Part shown: piece by piece, positions 1-4,924 of the stretch
Layout of the letters: every line of letters begins with the position of its first letter
Numbering within the stretch: position 1 is the stretch's first letter
Assembly: GCA_005884155.1 (NCBI GenBank)
Contig: VAXD01000087.1
Span: 1 to 5,100, forward strand
Direction of reading: 5' to 3'
From: Actinomycetota bacterium
GTDB taxonomy: Bacteria > Actinomycetota > Thermoleophilia > Gaiellales > Gaiellaceae
Length of the DNA: 5,100 bases
The notes under the pieces: model-generated
The model's database searches: none
What the model saw: only the letters and a program-made list of their open reading frames with translations
What the model was told of the DNA's origin: nothing
Translations under genes and position numbers: made by a program

Positions 1-26
1 TGCTCGGCGAAGCTGGCGGGAATCTC

Positions 27-33
27 GAGGTGG
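27..33 (+). promoter_or_regulatory. ribosome binding site supporting the GTG start at 41
   Basis: GAGGTGG matches the anti-Shine-Dalgarno well and sits 7 nt upstream of GTG 41. It is the main argument that the gene starts here rather than running in from outside the window or starting at ATG 59. Confidence 0.45.
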
Positions 34-40
34 CGACCGC

Positions 41-358
41 GTGTACGGCATCGCCCGGATGCATTTTCCACTCACGCCCGGAGACGAGATCGCCGAGCTC
101 GTGCGGAATTCCCTGCTCGAGCTTTTACGACGAGGGTCTCATCGTTTCTTCCGTGGTGATTACAGCGTCGGCGTCGACGATGTGGGACCGGCCGACCGAG
201 CAGAAATCGCTGACGAGCTAGAGCGCCCGGATCGAGGGCTCGATTTTGCTCGGCTTCTGTTCTGTGCCGGGACAGAGAAGGGAGCGGGGGCTTGGCGAAG
301 TCTTCCCCCGGGCGCTGCTGCGCCATTTATCTCCGGAAACGTCCCGCCCGAGTCGTGA
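41..358 (+). CDS. small uncharacterised protein, with a probable compensated local frameshift
   Basis: Function unknown. This is a 105-residue soluble ORF with no signal peptide or membrane segment. I chose the GTG at 41 because a strong Shine-Dalgarno (GAGGTGG, 27-33) lies 7 nt upstream. The frame is open to the left edge, so a longer or truncated gene is not excluded, and ATG at 59 is an alternative start. The protein reads as an acidic helical segment (GDEIAELVRNSLLEL, about residues 14-28), a middle with FFRGDY, a second helix (RAEIADELERPDRG) and a C-terminal GTEKGAGAWRSLPPGA stretch. This layout resembles small proteins I associate with high-GC actinobacteria, but that is from memory and is not a family assignment. 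Residues 29-34 (LRRGSH) look out of frame: the +1 frame gives YDEGLI there, which fits the helix better. It converges with the minus-strand gene ending at 384. It may be a decaying gene. Confidence 0.45.
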   Translation: MYGIARMHFPLTPGDEIAELVRNSLLELLRRGSHRFFRGDYSVGVDDVGPADRAEIADELERPDRGLDFARLLFCAGTEKGAGAWRSLPPGAAAPFISGNVPPES

Positions 359-383
359 CGTTCGCGGCTCCCGGAAGTTTCGT

Positions 384-641
384 TTAAGCCGCCTGGATGT
401 CGCAGCCTAGGTACATCAGAGTCTCAACCGCCTCGGTCACGAACGCGGTCGCCTCGCGGGCGTCCGCGAACGTGTAGGGGCCGGGTCGGACCGGCTGCGT
501 CGAGGGGACGCCCGGCGGAAACACCTCGGCTTCGACGATGCAGGAGTCGCCGTCCTCGACGGCGCGCATGATCACGATCGAGCGGCCGTCCTTCCGCGCG
601 TGCCGGACGAAGAGCTCTCGGCCTCCGGCTGGTGCGCTCAT
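384..641 (-). CDS. 85-residue hypothetical protein, translationally coupled to the upstream gene
   Basis: I do not recognise a named family. The protein is small, soluble and acidic, with no signal peptide or membrane helix. It begins with a polar stretch (residues 1-20), has a likely beta hairpin (SIVIMRAVEDGDSCIVEAEVF, split around residue 31), a proline-rich turn (PPGVPSTQPVRPGPY, 42-56) and a C-terminal helix (FADAREATAFVTEAVETLMYLGC). It carries two cysteines, C34 and C80. The ATG at 641 overlaps the TGA of the preceding gene as ATGA (638-641). There is no clear Shine-Dalgarno of its own, so reinitiation by ribosomes finishing the upstream gene is likely. It is the last gene of the minus-strand prepilin group, which suggests but does not prove a T4P-related role. 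The coding frame is supported by the tight overlap and a coherent alpha/beta composition. Confidence 0.7.
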   Translation of the reverse strand: MSAPAGGRELFVRHARKDGRSIVIMRAVEDGDSCIVEAEVFPPGVPSTQPVRPGPYTFADAREATAFVTEAVETLMYLGCDIQAA

Positions 642-1231
642 GTCCCGTTCAGCGCGTTCTCGACGGCCTGCGCGACCGTGTCGCGGTCGTTCCAGCCGCT
701 CAGGCGGACGTACAGCGTCTTGGGGCGCGTGAAGACGAGGACGGCAGGGTCGTCGAGGACGCGGTCTGCAGCCGATGCGCCGCCTGTCAGCAGCGACGTC
801 AGCGGTGCGGCGACTCGTTCGTTGCTCACGTCGAGCGAGACGAATGCGACGCCGGCGTCCTTTGCGCCCGCCTCCGCCTCGGCCCGTGCGAGCTCGTCGA
901 CGGACGAGCCCGGGGCGTAGAGCGCCACGACGGCGACGGTATCCGCCCGCAGCGCGAGCGCGAGCGCAGCCGGCATGCCGTCGATCACGGCGGGCGTCCG
1001 CTTCGGCTTCGGCGCGGCCTTCGGCTTGGCTGCGAGGGGCTTCTTCTGCGCCGGCTTCGCGGGCTTTGCAGGCTTCGCGGCCGGGTGGTGCCTGACCGGG
1101 TGCAGCGGCTTGATCTCCTTGACGGCGGCACTCGGCGAGCTCTGTCCCCGGCCGAGCAGCATGAAGCCGCCGCCGAGGGCGAGCACGGCCACGAGTCCGG
1201 CCGCAGCGAAAATCCGCACCCGCTCAGTCAC
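638..1231 (-). CDS. membrane-anchored protein with a K/P/A-rich linker and a cysteine-free thioredoxin-like C-terminal domain
   Basis: This 197-residue protein has a short basic N-terminus (MTERVR), one hydrophobic helix (about residues 7-27, ending GGGFMLLG) and a Lys/Pro/Ala-rich low-complexity linker (36-82, with repeated AKP units). The globular C-terminal part spans about 85-197. The expected topology is N-in with the C-terminal domain outside the cytoplasmic membrane. The globular part alternates strands and helices: VAVVALYAPGSS, a helix, VAFVSLDVS, a helix, then DDPAVLVF with a possible cis-Pro-like P162, a strand, and a final helix DTVAQAVENAL. That order resembles a thioredoxin fold, but the protein has no cysteine at all, so redox catalysis is ruled out. 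The fold assignment is inference. I place the start at GTG 1231, preceded by AGGAG; the in-frame TTG at 1306 would put the first codons inside the hairpin terminator. Its stop overlaps the next gene's ATG. Its neighbour is a prepilin, so a T4P accessory role is plausible. Confidence 0.75.
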   Translation of the reverse strand: MTERVRIFAAAGLVAVLALGGGFMLLGRGQSSPSAAVKEIKPLHPVRHHPAAKPAKPAKPAQKKPLAAKPKAAPKPKRTPAVIDGMPAALALALRADTVAVVALYAPGSSVDELARAEAEAGAKDAGVAFVSLDVSNERVAAPLTSLLTGGASAADRVLDDPAVLVFTRPKTLYVRLSGWNDRDTVAQAVENALNGT

Positions 1232-1235
1232 CTTT

Positions 1236-1240
1236 CTCCT
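1236..1240 (-). promoter_or_regulatory. ribosome binding site fixing the GTG start at 1231
   Basis: The minus strand reads AGGAG, then AAAG, then GTG at 1231-1229. The 4-nt spacing is slightly short but acceptable. It supports GTG 1231 over the upstream in-frame TTG at 1306, which lies next to the terminator stem and has no comparable site. Confidence 0.6.
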
Positions 1241-1274
1241 ATCGGCACGAGCGGGCCACGTCTTGACACAAAGA

Positions 1275-1302
1275 GAAAGGGCGCGGTTTCCCGCGCCCTT
1301 TC
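1275..1302 (-). terminator. intrinsic terminator or attenuator after the prepilin gene
   Basis: This is a perfect 12-bp inverted repeat (1275-1286 with 1291-1302) closing a 4-nt loop. On the minus strand the loop reads GAAA, a stable GNRA tetraloop. The GC-rich stem GGGCGCGG/CCGCGCCC extends into an A/T end, and the 3' side runs into TTTC-TCTTTGTG, a broken U-rich tail. It starts 21 nt past the prepilin stop and precedes the next gene's start at 1231. It probably ends most prepilin transcripts while allowing some read-through to the two downstream genes. The plus-strand reading lacks a U-rich tail, so I assign it to the minus strand. Confidence 0.8.
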
Positions 1303-1322
1303 GCAAACCGTTGAGCGGCGTT

Positions 1323-1706
1323 CTAGCAGGCGCCCGGCTTGATGTCGCCCGACGGGCCGGTCTTGTGGTAGAGGACCGTGCCGGGGACGGTGTTCTGGAT
1401 GCAGTACAGCGTCGCGTTGGCGACCGAGATCTTCACGTTCTTGATGCCGGCGTCGTACGACTGCTGCAGCTTCGTCAGGGTCACGCCCGTGTAGCCCGTG
1501 GCGTGGTCGGCGTTGAACGCCTCCATGCCGGGGACGGCTGCGCGGACGTTTGCCTGCGCCGCGGACTTGTTCGCCCGCGTGCGGAAGCTGAGGTACGACG
1601 GGATCGCGATTGCAAGCAGGATCCCGAGGATGATGATCACGACCAGAAGCTCGATCAGGGTGAAACCCTCATCGCGGCCGAGTCGGTTCATAAGCCTTGA
1701 ACGCAT
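1323..1706 (-). CDS. type IV prepilin (class III N-terminal methylation motif), PilA-like
   Basis: This 127-residue prepilin has a short basic leader (residues 1-14, ending RDEG). The prepilin peptidase site is G14|F15, followed by TLIELLVVIIILGILLAIAIPSY, with the conserved glutamate at mature position 5 (E19) and the usual proline after the hydrophobic stretch (P36). PilD-type processing and N-methylation of F15 are expected, giving a mature subunit of about 113 residues. The N-terminal helix (about 15-65) anchors the protein in the membrane and packs the fibre core. The small head carries just two cysteines, C102 and the C-terminal residue C127, placed like a D-region disulfide. ATG 1706 is preceded by AAGGAGG at 7-nt spacing, so strong translation is likely. 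It is divergent from pilT-pilMNO and is followed by a hairpin terminator, consistent with a highly expressed fibre subunit. Whether it is the major or a minor pilin cannot be decided here. Confidence 0.95.
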   Translation of the reverse strand: MRSRLMNRLGRDEGFTLIELLVVIIILGILLAIAIPSYLSFRTRANKSAAQANVRAAVPGMEAFNADHATGYTGVTLTKLQQSYDAGIKNVKISVANATLYCIQNTVPGTVLYHKTGPSGDIKPGAC

Positions 1707-1713
1707 GCGTAGT

Positions 1714-1720
1714 CCTCCTT
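1714..1720 (-). promoter_or_regulatory. strong ribosome binding site of the prepilin gene
   Basis: The minus strand reads AAGGAGG, 7 nt before ATG 1706. It is a near-perfect Shine-Dalgarno and by far the best in the window, matching the high output expected of a structural pilin. The site is embedded in the palindrome CCTTAAGG. Confidence 0.85.
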
Positions 1721-1856
1721 AAGGGTGCGCAGTGGCCTGCTCTGGCATCGGCTGCAGACCGCCTTCGCCGCTTCACCCGTAGGGGTGATCGGATTCCGAT
1801 GCATCCGATCCCCTCAAGAAAGGCCAATTCCCTGCCGATAGCCCGCTCTAGCGGCC
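1721..1856. promoter_or_regulatory. divergent control region between prepilin and pilT, rich in inverted repeats
   Basis: This non-coding stretch must hold the promoters for the prepilin gene (leftward) and pilT (rightward). It contains several inverted repeats. First, 1781-1793 pairs with 1804-1814 (about 11 bp with a TG bulge). Second, CACCC 1774-1778 pairs with GGGTG 1783-1787 over a 4-nt loop and shares bases with the first. Third, 1744-1752 pairs with 1761-1769 as two 3-bp GC helices around a 3x3 internal loop. Fourth, GCAG 1729-1732 pairs with CTGC 1737-1740. Promoter matches are weak: leftward TTGAGG (1817-1812) with TCCGAT 18 nt further on, and rightward TTCACC (1772-1777) with TCCGAT 17 nt further on. 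I recognise no known riboswitch consensus and see none of the conserved c-di-GMP-I core. Confidence 0.5.
1781..1814. repeat. bulged inverted repeat containing the palindrome ATCGGA-T-TCCGAT
   Basis: AGGGG-TG-ATCGGA (1781-1793) is complementary to TCCGATCCCCT (1804-1814) around a 10-nt loop. Within it, ATCGGA (1788-1793), T, TCCGAT (1795-1800) form a perfect 13-bp palindrome, and TCCGAT recurs at 1804-1809. The arrangement fits either a regulator binding site or an RNA hairpin in the prepilin leader. Confidence 0.5.
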
Positions 1857-2990
1857 ATGGCGGAGACCCTGTACTCGATCGACGATTTGCTGGAGCGGAT
1901 GGTCGCGTTGAACGCGTCCGACCTCCACATCACCGTGGGCGCGCACCCGGTCGTCCGTCTGCGCGGCCGTCTCGAGCCGCTCCAGGACGTCGACCCGCTC
2001 ACGAGCGATGTCACGCAGCAGCTGCTGTACCGGGTCCTCTCGACGGAGCAGCAGAAACACCTGGAGATCCACCGCCAGATCGACTTCGCCCACTCGATGC
2101 CGGGCCTCGCGCGCTTCCGCGTGAACGTGTACTGGCAGCGCGGCTCCCTCGGCGCGGCCTTCCGCTTGATTCCGACCGAGATCAAGACGCTCGAGGAGCT
2201 CGGGATCCCATCGAGCCTCCACGTTCTGACCGACCGCCCGCGCGGCCTGGTGCTCGTCACCGGCCCGACCGGCTCCGGTAAGTCGACGACGCTCGCCGCG
2301 CTGATCGACGAGATCAACCGCAAGCGCGCCGAGCACATCCTCACGATCGAGGACCCGATCGAGTTCGTCCACAGGCACAAGCGCTGCATCGTCAACCAGC
2401 GCGAGATCGGCGTCGACGCGAGCAGCTTTGCCGAGGCGCTCCGCGCCGCGCTACGCCAGGACCCCGACGTGATCCTCCTCGGCGAGATGCGCGACCTCGA
2501 GACGATCTCGACCGCGCTCACGGCCGCGGAGACGGGCCACCTCGTCTTCGCGACGCTCCACACCCAGAGCGCGCCCGGGACGATCGACCGCGTCATCGAC
2601 GCCTTTCCAGCAGCTCAGCAGGACCAGATCCGCATCCAGTTGGCCGCCACGCTCGAGGGCGTCGTCACGCAGGCCTTGCTTCCGACGGCCGACGGAACCG
2701 GCCGCGTGGCCGCCCTCGAGATCCTCTTCCCCGACGACGCCGTGCGGAACCTGATCCGCCAGGCGAAGGTCGAGCAGGTCTATTCCGTGATGCAGACCGG
2801 GACCGCCAAGGGAATGCAGACGATGGAGCAGTCGCTCGCCGAGCTGACGCTCCGCGGCGTGATCACGGTCGACACGGCGCTCGCCCGCTCCAGCCGGCCC
2901 GACCAGCTGCTCGGACTGCTCGAGCGCGCCGGCTACGAGCTTCCTGAGCCCGAAGCTGCCACCCCGGCGCTGCGAGTCGCGGAGGCCTGA
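1857..2990 (+). CDS. pilT: PilT, type IV pilus retraction ATPase
   Basis: This 377-residue cytoplasmic hexameric ATPase of the secretion ATPase superfamily depolymerises the pilus by ATP hydrolysis at the inner-membrane base. An N-terminal PAS-like domain (about 1-115) opens with the PilT-typical ASDLHITVG (20-28). The RecA-like domain shows Walker A GPTGSGKST (136-144), the Asp box ILTIEDPIEF (161-170), Walker B with DVILLGEMRD (204-213) and the His box TGHLVFATLHT (226-236). The C-terminal retraction signature is AVRNLIRQ (295-302), where the usual form is AIRNLIRE, followed by MQTGTAKGMQTMEQSL. Length and motif order are normal for PilT, and the lack of a PilB-type N-terminal domain argues against PilB. 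Start ATG 1857 is the only possible one, because an in-frame stop lies at 1839, but it has no convincing Shine-Dalgarno. It leads the pilT-pilM-pilN-pilO operon. Confidence 0.96.
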   Translation: MAETLYSIDDLLERMVALNASDLHITVGAHPVVRLRGRLEPLQDVDPLTSDVTQQLLYRVLSTEQQKHLEIHRQIDFAHSMPGLARFRVNVYWQRGSLGAAFRLIPTEIKTLEELGIPSSLHVLTDRPRGLVLVTGPTGSGKSTTLAALIDEINRKRAEHILTIEDPIEFVHRHKRCIVNQREIGVDASSFAEALRAALRQDPDVILLGEMRDLETISTALTAAETGHLVFATLHTQSAPGTIDRVIDAFPAAQQDQIRIQLAATLEGVVTQALLPTADGTGRVAALEILFPDDAVRNLIRQAKVEQVYSVMQTGTAKGMQTMEQSLAELTLRGVITVDTALARSSRPDQLLGLLERAGYELPEPEAATPALRVAEA

Positions 2991-2994
2991 GGCA

Positions 2995-4287
2995 ATGGAC
3001 TTGAAGAAGGAGATCAAGCTGTCCGACCTGTTGCCCGGCAAGCGCAAGAGCGCGAAGCCCGAGCCCGAGGCACAGCCCGAGGCGGAGGCGAAGCCGCAGA
3101 AGGAACGCAAGCCGCTCCTCAAGCGCGAGCTCTCGTTCAAGCGCAAGCCGAAGGAGCCGAAGGCACCGAAGGAGCCTCGCGCGAAGAAGGAACGCAAGCC
3201 GCGCGGGTCGTCCTCGAACAAGCGGGCAAAGCGCCTCGTCGGCCTGAAGATCGGTGCCTCGCAGCTCGCGGCGGCCCGCGTCGTCAACAACGGCTCGCCG
3301 GAGCTCGTGCAGATCGCGCGCAAGGACCTCGAGCCGGGGCTGGTCGTCGGCGGTGAGCTGCGCGAGCCGGAGCTGCTGGCCGACGAGCTCCGCGCGTTCT
3401 TCCGCGAGAACGGCCTCCCGCGCCAGGGCGTCCGCCTCGGGATCGCGAACAACCGCATCGGCGTGCGCATCTTCGAGATCGCGGGCATCTCGGACTCACA
3501 GCAGCTCGAGAACGCCGTTCGCTTCCGCGCGCAGGAAGTGCTGCCCATCCCGCTCGAAGAGGCGGTCATCGACTTCCAGGAGCTCAGCCGGCGCACGGAC
3601 GAGGAGGGGAACCCGGTCGTCCGGATCCTGCTCGTCGTCGCGTACCGCGAGCTGATCGACCGCTATGTCACAGCCTGTAAGAAGGCGGGGCTGCGCCTGT
3701 CCGGGATCGACCTCGAGGCGTTCGCGCTGCTGCGCGCCCTTGCCGAGCCGCGCCTGGAGGAGGACGGCCCGTCCGAGGCTGCGATCGTCGTCGTCTCGAT
3801 CGGCCACGACCGCTCTACCTTCGCCGTCTCCGACGGCCGCGTTTGCGAGTTCACGCGCGTGCTGGAGTGGGGCGGGAGCACACTCAACGTGGCGATCGCC
3901 CGCGAGCTCAACGTCGCGCCGTCCGAGGCCGCGCCGTTCAAGCGGAACCTCTCGCTCACCGGCGACGGCGTGCCCGAAGGGCTCACCGCGGAGCAGGCGC
4001 CGGTCGTTCGTGAAGCGGTCAGGCGCCAGCTGCAGAACTTCGCGCGGGAGCTCGTCTCCTCGCTCCAGTTCTACCAGAACCAGCCCGGCTCTCTGGGCAT
4101 CGGAGAGATCGTGATCACCGGCGGCACGGCCCACCTCGGCGGGCTCGCAGAGGAGCTGCAGAAGCTGATCGGCGTGCGCGTCAGCGTCGGCGATCCGCTC
4201 ACGCGGGTGAAGCTCGGACGGAAGGTGAAGGAGGCCGAGCAGCTCGGCTCCCTCGCCGTCGCAATCGGGCTCGGGATCGAGGACTAG
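2995..4287 (+). CDS. pilM: PilM, actin-like T4P assembly protein with a basic N-terminal extension
   Basis: This cytoplasmic actin/FtsA-fold ATP-binding protein links the T4P motor to the membrane by binding the N-terminal peptide of PilN. It has 430 residues, while family members usually have about 350. The excess is residues 1-80, a charged Lys/Pro/Glu-rich, probably disordered extension. The core begins at LVGLKIGASQLAAARV (81-96, phosphate-1-like). It continues with the QEVLPIPLEEAVIDFQ region (180-195) typical of PilM, a second phosphate loop IVVVSIGHDRSTFAV (264-278) and the adenosine-binding EIVITGGTAHLGGL (371-384). It ends with a conserved LAVAIGLGI helix (420-428). ATG 2995 lies 4 nt after the pilT stop, with GGAGG at 2981-2985. 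A short gap to pilN, which carries the matching PilM-binding motif, confirms the assignment. Confidence 0.95.
   Translation: MDLKKEIKLSDLLPGKRKSAKPEPEAQPEAEAKPQKERKPLLKRELSFKRKPKEPKAPKEPRAKKERKPRGSSSNKRAKRLVGLKIGASQLAAARVVNNGSPELVQIARKDLEPGLVVGGELREPELLADELRAFFRENGLPRQGVRLGIANNRIGVRIFEIAGISDSQQLENAVRFRAQEVLPIPLEEAVIDFQELSRRTDEEGNPVVRILLVVAYRELIDRYVTACKKAGLRLSGIDLEAFALLRALAEPRLEEDGPSEAAIVVVSIGHDRSTFAVSDGRVCEFTRVLEWGGSTLNVAIARELNVAPSEAAPFKRNLSLTGDGVPEGLTAEQAPVVREAVRRQLQNFARELVSSLQFYQNQPGSLGIGEIVITGGTAHLGGLAEELQKLIGVRVSVGDPLTRVKLGRKVKEAEQLGSLAVAIGLGIED
3098..3202 (+). repeat. 18-bp exact direct repeat in the pilM extension
   Basis: The 18-bp sequence AGAAGGAACGCAAGCCGC occurs at 3098-3115 and again at 3185-3202. 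The copies are 87 bp apart (29 codons), so they are in frame, and both encode KERKP. This suggests the basic linker of PilM grew by internal duplication, although the residues between the copies are also K/P/E-rich and of low complexity. Confidence 0.7.
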
Positions 4288-4294
4288 AGCACTA

Positions 4295-4924
4295 ATGCGC
4301 GCGATCAACCTTCTCCCGCGAGACGACTACCGCAGGCGCCGGCAGAAGCACCAGCAGGCGCAGTGGGTTGTCGTCGTCCCCGTGATCGGCGCCGTGCTGC
4401 TGAGCGCCCTGCTGTCGGTGCTCTTCCTCTCCGCGAGCGGCAAGGTCAAGGATCGCCAGGGACAGCTTTCGGCGTTGCAGGCCGAGCTGGCGGCGATTCC
4501 GACCCCGGACGCATCGAAGGTGCAGACGCAGAACGCGCTCGCTGCCGACAAGCAGACGCGGGTCAACGCGCTCAACGCGGCCCTCTCGCACCGCGTGGTC
4601 TGGGACCGGGTCTTTCGTGAGTTCTCGCAGGTGCTGCCCTCGGACGTCTGGCTGACGAACCTCTCCGCGAAGGCGCCCGTCTCCTCGTCGGTGGCAGGCG
4701 CGCCCGCGCCGCCAGCCGGCGCCGCAGTCGCCGCGACCGGTTTCACGATCGAGGGCTACACGTACTCGCAGGCGGCTGTCGCGCGCCTGCTCGCGCGTCT
4801 CGGCGTGGTGCCTGACCTCGTCAACGTCCAGCTCCAGGGGAGCACGCTCCAGGATTCGGGCGGCGCCAAGGTCGTCCATTTCAACATCGCCGCCGACGTC
4901 CGCAGCCCGGGAGGCGGCTCGTGA
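4295..4924 (+). CDS. pilN: PilN, inner-membrane T4P alignment protein
   Basis: This 209-residue bitopic membrane protein pairs with PilO to form the inner-membrane platform and binds PilM in the cytoplasm. The N-terminus MRAINLLPRDDYRRRR contains the INLLP motif (residues 4-8) that docks into PilM. A transmembrane helix follows (about 24-46), then a coiled-coil-like segment (50-68, KDRQGQLSALQAELA). The extracytoplasmic domain (about 90-205) has the PilN-like pattern VWDRVFREFSQVLPSDVWLTNL (split at residue 115) and GFTIEGYTYSQAAVARLLARL. An Ala/Pro/Ser-rich insert (about 129-148, with APAPPAGAA) breaks this domain. Start ATG 4295 is 7 nt past the pilM stop, and GAGGA at 4279-4283 may serve as the ribosome site. 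It overlaps pilO by 4 nt. Confidence 0.94.
   Translation: MRAINLLPRDDYRRRRQKHQQAQWVVVVPVIGAVLLSALLSVLFLSASGKVKDRQGQLSALQAELAAIPTPDASKVQTQNALAADKQTRVNALNAALSHRVVWDRVFREFSQVLPSDVWLTNLSAKAPVSSSVAGAPAPPAGAAVAATGFTIEGYTYSQAAVARLLARLGVVPDLVNVQLQGSTLQDSGGAKVVHFNIAADVRSPGGGS

Noticed and set aside
338..362. AACGTC/GACGTT inverted repeat as a terminator between the convergent genes
   Set aside because: Only 6 bp with a 13-nt loop and no U run on either strand. It could form by chance in GC-rich DNA.
1263..1268. Perfect TTGACA on the plus strand as a -35 promoter element
   Set aside because: No -10-like hexamer at 16-18 nt downstream (that stretch is the GC-rich terminator stem), and no plus-strand gene follows until 1857.
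632..1342. Long plus-strand ORF (236 residues) opposite the membrane-anchored protein gene
   Set aside because: Arg-rich, low-complexity translation typical of the antisense of a GC-rich gene. The minus-strand reading has a membrane helix, linker, folded domain, ribosome site and coupled neighbour.
975..1700. Plus-strand ORF (241 residues) opposite the prepilin
   Set aside because: It runs across the terminator hairpin and the prepilin, whose class III signature on the minus strand is unmistakable.
1707..1856. c-di-GMP-I or c-di-GMP-II riboswitch ahead of the prepilin or pilT
   Set aside because: The conserved GEMM core blocks and the c-di-GMP-II conserved segments were looked for by eye on both strands and not found. 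The region stays an unclassified structured leader.
2451..3596. Minus-strand ORF (381 residues) opposite pilT and pilM
   Set aside because: Ser/Arg/Gly-rich shadow of two well-supported genes, with no domain pattern.
3496..4308. Minus-strand ORF (270 residues) opposite pilM
   Set aside because: Shadow frame in high-GC DNA. The plus strand carries clear PilM motifs along the same stretch.
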